Source: an uncultured Chlamydiae bacterium
GTDB lineage: Bacteria > Chlamydiota > Chlamydiia > Chlamydiales > SM23-39
Assembly: GCA_903864395.1 (NCBI GenBank)
Contig: CAIPFQ010000226.1
Coordinates: 1-9,521, forward strand
Direction of reading: 5' to 3'
Length of the DNA stretch: 9,521 bases
The position numbers and the translations under genes are program-made. Shown here in pieces: positions 6,907-9,521 of the stretch (position 1 is the stretch's first letter; each line of letters opens with the position of its first letter). The notes below the pieces were generated by a model. The model ran no database searches and was not told the DNA's origin. It saw only the letters and a program-made list of their open reading frames with translations.

Positions 6907-8822
6907 TCGTTAAAATGCATAAATATCTTATCTATGGAACGCAAGCCGAGATTGAGCGGTTTTTTCCTCTCGCACAGAAAGCCGGATTTTTAGAATTTAT
7001 TGGCCCTTCTCAAAAAAGGGCTTTAGAGATGCCTGAGAATGCAAAAACCATTCTCAGCGCGATGAAGGTGGCAAAACATCATTTTATCGACCCTAAAGAA
7101 GTTTTTTCTCCTTTTTCGCCTTTAGAAATTGCGAAAAAAATTCTCGAGCTCCAGGGGCATCTTGAGTCTCTTTTCGAAGAGCAGCGTTTATTGTCTCAGG
7201 AAATGGCTCGGATCGCTATCTTTGGCCATTTTTCTAAAGACGATCTTTTTCAAATTGAGCAAGAAGGGCAAAGGATTTTGCAGTTTTTTTGCATGAAAAG
7301 TTCTTTAGCGAGAGAGTCTGAGCTTCCTGAGGAACTTATTTTGGTAGGAACCGAGTACGATCTCGATTATTTTGTTTCAGTGAATCGAGAGAAGAAAAAA
7401 TATCCAAAAATGATTGAGATTCTCATCGATCGCCCTATTGGAGAGCTTAGGAAAAGACTCGGTGTTGTAAGAGAAGACATTGTTAAAAAAGAAACAGATT
7501 TGCGTGGATTTTGCAACGCCTTGCCTATTTTGGAACAGGGATTTAGCGAGTGCTTGAACGAATATACATTACGCCTTGCCCAGCACGAGGCTGTAGATCC
7601 AATCAATGGGGGGATTTTCGCAATTGAAGCGTGGGTGCCGGTGAACCGCGTCCAGGCTTTATATGGGCTGGTGAGTGGGATGCAAGTGCATTGCGAGCCG
7701 ATTGCGGTTGAGAGTCAAGATCGAATTCCAACCTGCATTGAAAACAAGGGTCTTTCGAAGCTCGGAGAAGATTTGATTTACATTTATGATACTCCCTCGC
7801 CGAACGATCAAGATCCCTCGAGCTGGGTGCTTTGGTTTTTTGCTCTTTTTTTCGCGATGATTATTTCCGATGCGGGCTACGGATTGCTTTTCTTGATGGC
7901 TGCTTTATTTATGAAATGGAAGATCCCTCGAAAGGCTTCTGCGTCCCTGCACCGTTTTACGAAGCTTTTTACGATCCTTTCCCTCTCTTGTATCCTTTGG
8001 GGGTGCGCGACGGCCTCGTTTTTCGGTCTTGAAATCGGCCCTAACAGCCCTTTTCGCAAAATGTCTTTCATTCATGGCCTTGCAGTGAAGAAGGCAGAGT
8101 ACCATTTAAAGGAAAAAGACGATGTGTATCGGGGGATTGCAAAAGACTTTCCTCCGGTGGAACAAGCGGTCGATGGGCATGATTTCTTAATCAAAACGGC
8201 CTATTTGAAAGAAGGACGAACGAAATATCGAGCCTTGGAAGAGTTTTATAATAATATTTTGCTTGAACTCTCTTTAGTGGTTGGTATTTTGCACCTTTCT
8301 CTTTCGTTTTTGCGTTGGACGCTGCGAAATCCAGCGGGTCTGGGATGGATCTGCTTCATGATGGGCGGGTATCTTTTTTGTCCGACCTATCTTGAAGCCA
8401 CGACGATTGCAAATTTTATACTCATCGCCTCTAAGCCCCTTGCAAAAATCTTGGGTCTTCAGTTGCTATGTGTGGGGCCTGCCATTGTTTTAATTGTCTC
8501 CTTTTTACAACGAAAAGGATGGAATTCATTTTTTGAATTAACGCATGGGATTCAAGTGTTTTCGGATATTTTGTCCTACTTGCGTCTTTATGCACTCGCT
8601 CTTGCCGGAATGGTTATGGCAGAAACAGTCAATACAACATTGGGAATTGATATGGGAGTGATTGGAACGATTTTTGTCGTTCTGTTCGGTCACTTTGTAA
8701 ATGTAAACCTCTCTTTGATGTCTGCTGCGATCCACGGGTTGCGCTTGAACTTTCTCGAATGGTATCGCTACAGTTTCGAGGGGGGAGGACGTCTTTTTAA
8801 CCCATTGAGAATAAGAAAATAA
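6903..8822 (+). CDS. atpI: V-type ATPase membrane subunit I (a-type)
   Basis: Subunit I is the stator in the membrane that forms the two ion half-channels beside the K ring. The protein is 639 aa. Residues about 1-300 are the cytoplasmic dumbbell domain with coiled-coil arms. From about 307 there are seven to eight membrane segments: near 307-335 (with the hallmark ISDAGYG, 321-327), 352-376, 452-475, 478-496, 500-535 (probably one or two), 553-578 and 583-608. R561 in SYLRLYALALAG is the essential channel arginine. R614 in HGLRLNFLEW is the second conserved one, followed by FEGGGRLFNPLR. The loop at about 378-450 is long and charged. The ATG at 6903 overlaps the atpD stop by 4 nt; M5 (6915) is a possible alternative start. 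Confidence 0.95.
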   Translation: MIVKMHKYLIYGTQAEIERFFPLAQKAGFLEFIGPSQKRALEMPENAKTILSAMKVAKHHFIDPKEVFSPFSPLEIAKKILELQGHLESLFEEQRLLSQEMARIAIFGHFSKDDLFQIEQEGQRILQFFCMKSSLARESELPEELILVGTEYDLDYFVSVNREKKKYPKMIEILIDRPIGELRKRLGVVREDIVKKETDLRGFCNALPILEQGFSECLNEYTLRLAQHEAVDPINGGIFAIEAWVPVNRVQALYGLVSGMQVHCEPIAVESQDRIPTCIENKGLSKLGEDLIYIYDTPSPNDQDPSSWVLWFFALFFAMIISDAGYGLLFLMAALFMKWKIPRKASASLHRFTKLFTILSLSCILWGCATASFFGLEIGPNSPFRKMSFIHGLAVKKAEYHLKEKDDVYRGIAKDFPPVEQAVDGHDFLIKTAYLKEGRTKYRALEEFYNNILLELSLVVGILHLSLSFLRWTLRNPAGLGWICFMMGGYLFCPTYLEATTIANFILIASKPLAKILGLQLLCVGPAIVLIVSFLQRKGWNSFFELTHGIQVFSDILSYLRLYALALAGMVMAETVNTTLGIDMGVIGTIFVVLFGHFVNVNLSLMSAAIHGLRLNFLEWYRYSFEGGGRLFNPLRIRK

Positions 8823-8830
8823 GAATTTTT

Positions 8831-8835
8831 AGGAG
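8831..8835 (+). promoter_or_regulatory. Strong ribosome binding site of atpK
   Basis: AGGAG stands 5 nt before the atpK ATG at 8841. It is the clearest ribosome binding site of the operon apart from that of atpE, while atpB, atpD and atpI depend on overlapping starts. This fits the need for many K copies per complex. Confidence 0.6.
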
Positions 8836-8840
8836 ATGTT

Positions 8841-9266
8841 ATGGATTATGATATGATAGGGCCTGCGATTGTGATGGCACTCGGATGCTTCGCTAGTTGC
8901 ATAGGTTGTGGCATTGCAGGAATGGCCTCTCATGCGATTATGTCGCGCGTTGAAGAGGGGCATGCAAAATTTATCGCCCTTGCGGCGATTCCCGCTTCCC
9001 AGTCGATTTACGGATTGATCCTTATGGTTATGATGAAAAGCGCAATTAAGGCGGGAACTCTTTCGGGCCTTGCGGGCATTGGGATTGGTTTTTTCGTGGG
9101 CTTAGTGTTGATCGCTTCCTCAATGTTCCAAGGAAAGTGTTGCGTGACGGCGATTCAGGCGTCTGCGAAACAACCAGCGATTTACGGGAAAACCCTCGCT
9201 TCGATTACAATCATCGAATCGTTTGCTCTTTTTGCTTTCGTGTTCGCTCTTCTCTTGCTCTCGTAG
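8841..9266 (+). CDS. atpK: V-type ATPase subunit K (proteolipid ring)
   Basis: Subunit K forms the rotating membrane ring that carries the coupling ions. The protein is 141 aa with four hydrophobic segments (about 6-30, 43-66, 74-99 and 118-140), the duplicated-hairpin form of V-type proteolipids. The carboxylate E126 (IIESFALFAF) is in the last segment. The equivalent place in the first hairpin is Q54 (IPASQSIYG), so there is one acidic site per four segments, as in other V-type K subunits. Against Enterococcus hirae NtpK as I remember it, I50, S53, Q54, Y57, Q97 and E126 stand at the Na+ site positions L61, T64, Q65, Y68, Q110 and E139. It starts 18 nt after atpI, has its own strong ribosome binding site, and is the last gene of the operon. 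Confidence 0.95.
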   Translation: MDYDMIGPAIVMALGCFASCIGCGIAGMASHAIMSRVEEGHAKFIALAAIPASQSIYGLILMVMMKSAIKAGTLSGLAGIGIGFFVGLVLIASSMFQGKCCVTAIQASAKQPAIYGKTLASITIIESFALFAFVFALLLLS

Positions 9267-9377
9267 TGAAGATGCTGGCGCAGAGGTCTTGTTTTTAGGA
9301 CGAAATTGTGAGATAGTTGCCTTATACTCGACTTTGCAACTTTTTTGAGTTGGATGCCTTGGGAGATTTGTTCTCGG

Positions 9378-9435
9378 GGGCGTTATTTAAATCGGCAAGG
9401 GGTTAAAAACCCCTGCCTGGTTAAAATAATCGCCC
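9378..9435 (+). other. Long nested hairpin inside the right repeat copy
   Basis: This is the counterpart of 32-89. GGGCG pairs with CGCCC at the outside, and AGGGGTT pairs with AACCCCT around an AAA loop. Here GGC / GCC adds pairs that the left copy lacks, at the cost of one mismatch in the A/T stem. As RNA it would lie in the 3' region of the V-ATPase transcript. The T-run at 9341-9346 lies before this stem, not after it. Confidence 0.65.
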
Positions 9436-9436
9436 A

Positions 9437-9455
9437 GTTTGACCATAGGTCGAAC
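9437..9455 (+). other. Small 8-bp hairpin inside the right repeat copy
   Basis: GTTTGACC (9437-9444), loop ATA, GGTCGAAC (9448-9455). The left copy (12-30) pairs perfectly. The one change here turns a C-G pair into a T/G (wobble) pair, which would keep the stem in RNA. Confidence 0.6.
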
Positions 9456-9521
9456 GTCCGGGGGCAAATAGCCAAGGCAGGCAGCCCACAAAAGCTGCAA
9501 AGTCGAGTTATAGGAAGGCAA

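Larger units (their letters stand above)
9316..9521 (+). repeat. MITE-like repeat with terminal inverted repeats (right copy)
   Basis: Bases 9327-9466 match the reverse complement of 1-140 at 132 of 140 positions. In addition, 9327-9362 and 9472-9507 are inverted repeats of each other with 30 of 36 matches (CTCGACTTTGCA at the outer ends). The similarity seems to run on outward to TTGCCTT (9318-9324) and to AAGGCAA (9515-9521), with small gaps. The interior holds the nested stem (9378-9435) and the small hairpin (9437-9455). This is the layout of a non-autonomous mobile element of about 200 bp. The outer edge may lie beyond the window, so a target duplication cannot be judged. It begins about 50-60 nt after the atpK stop. 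Confidence 0.8.

Noticed and set aside
9267..9326. Intrinsic terminator directly after atpK
   Set aside because: The TTGTTTTT run (9290-9297) has no convincing stem before it; only a 3-bp CTG/CAG pairing is visible.
1..9521. Composite transposon carrying the V-ATPase operon between two inverted repeats
   Set aside because: The repeats are short, carry no transposase, and the enclosed operon is core chlamydial gene content in the usual order. Two independent insertions of a small element explain the data better.

Overview
The window carries a complete chlamydial-type V-type ATPase operon on the + strand (1794-9266). Divergent from it, on the - strand, is a small operon of secreted or membrane proteins (1572 down to 172). 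Two copies of one structured repeat close the window at both ends. The subunit order E - DUF2764 - A - B - D - I - K, the absence of separate C, F and G/H genes, and the subunit lengths (208, 258, 592, 438, 206, 639 and 141 aa) match the arrangement known in Chlamydiota. By eye the base composition is in the mid-40s % GC, and small genes and intergenic repeats are present. I therefore infer an environmental, amoeba-associated chlamydia rather than Chlamydia proper. I cannot fix the genus from this sequence.

Layout. 1-140: truncated copy of the repeat. 172-1572 (- strand), in transcription order: a 73-aa signal-peptide/single-TM protein (1351-1572), a 72-nt gap holding a hairpin that covers the next ribosome binding site, a 74-aa protein of the same build (1054-1278), a 222-aa exported protein that may have a PsbP/DcrB-like fold (384-1052), and a 71-aa protein of the same small build (172-387). 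The last three genes are packed with a 1-nt gap and a 4-nt GTGA overlap. 1573-1793: divergent control region. 1794-9266: V-ATPase operon, with 4-nt ATGA overlaps at atpA/atpB, atpB/atpD and atpD/atpI. 9316-9521: second repeat copy, complete or nearly so, with terminal inverted repeats.

How it works together. AtpA and AtpB form the ATP-hydrolysing/synthesising head. AtpD is the rotor shaft and AtpE the peripheral stalk. AtpI and AtpK form the membrane ion path. The DUF2764 protein sits where archaeal-type operons often carry subunit C. AtpK keeps most side chains of the Na+-binding site known from Enterococcus hirae NtpK, so Na+ coupling is plausible. The divergent operon has no recognised function. 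Its most striking points are three small proteins of one design, each predicted to start with Gln-acidic after signal cleavage, and a perfect 12-bp stem that would hide a ribosome binding site.

No tRNA, rRNA or CRISPR was seen, and no stretch longer than 300 bases lacks a gene.
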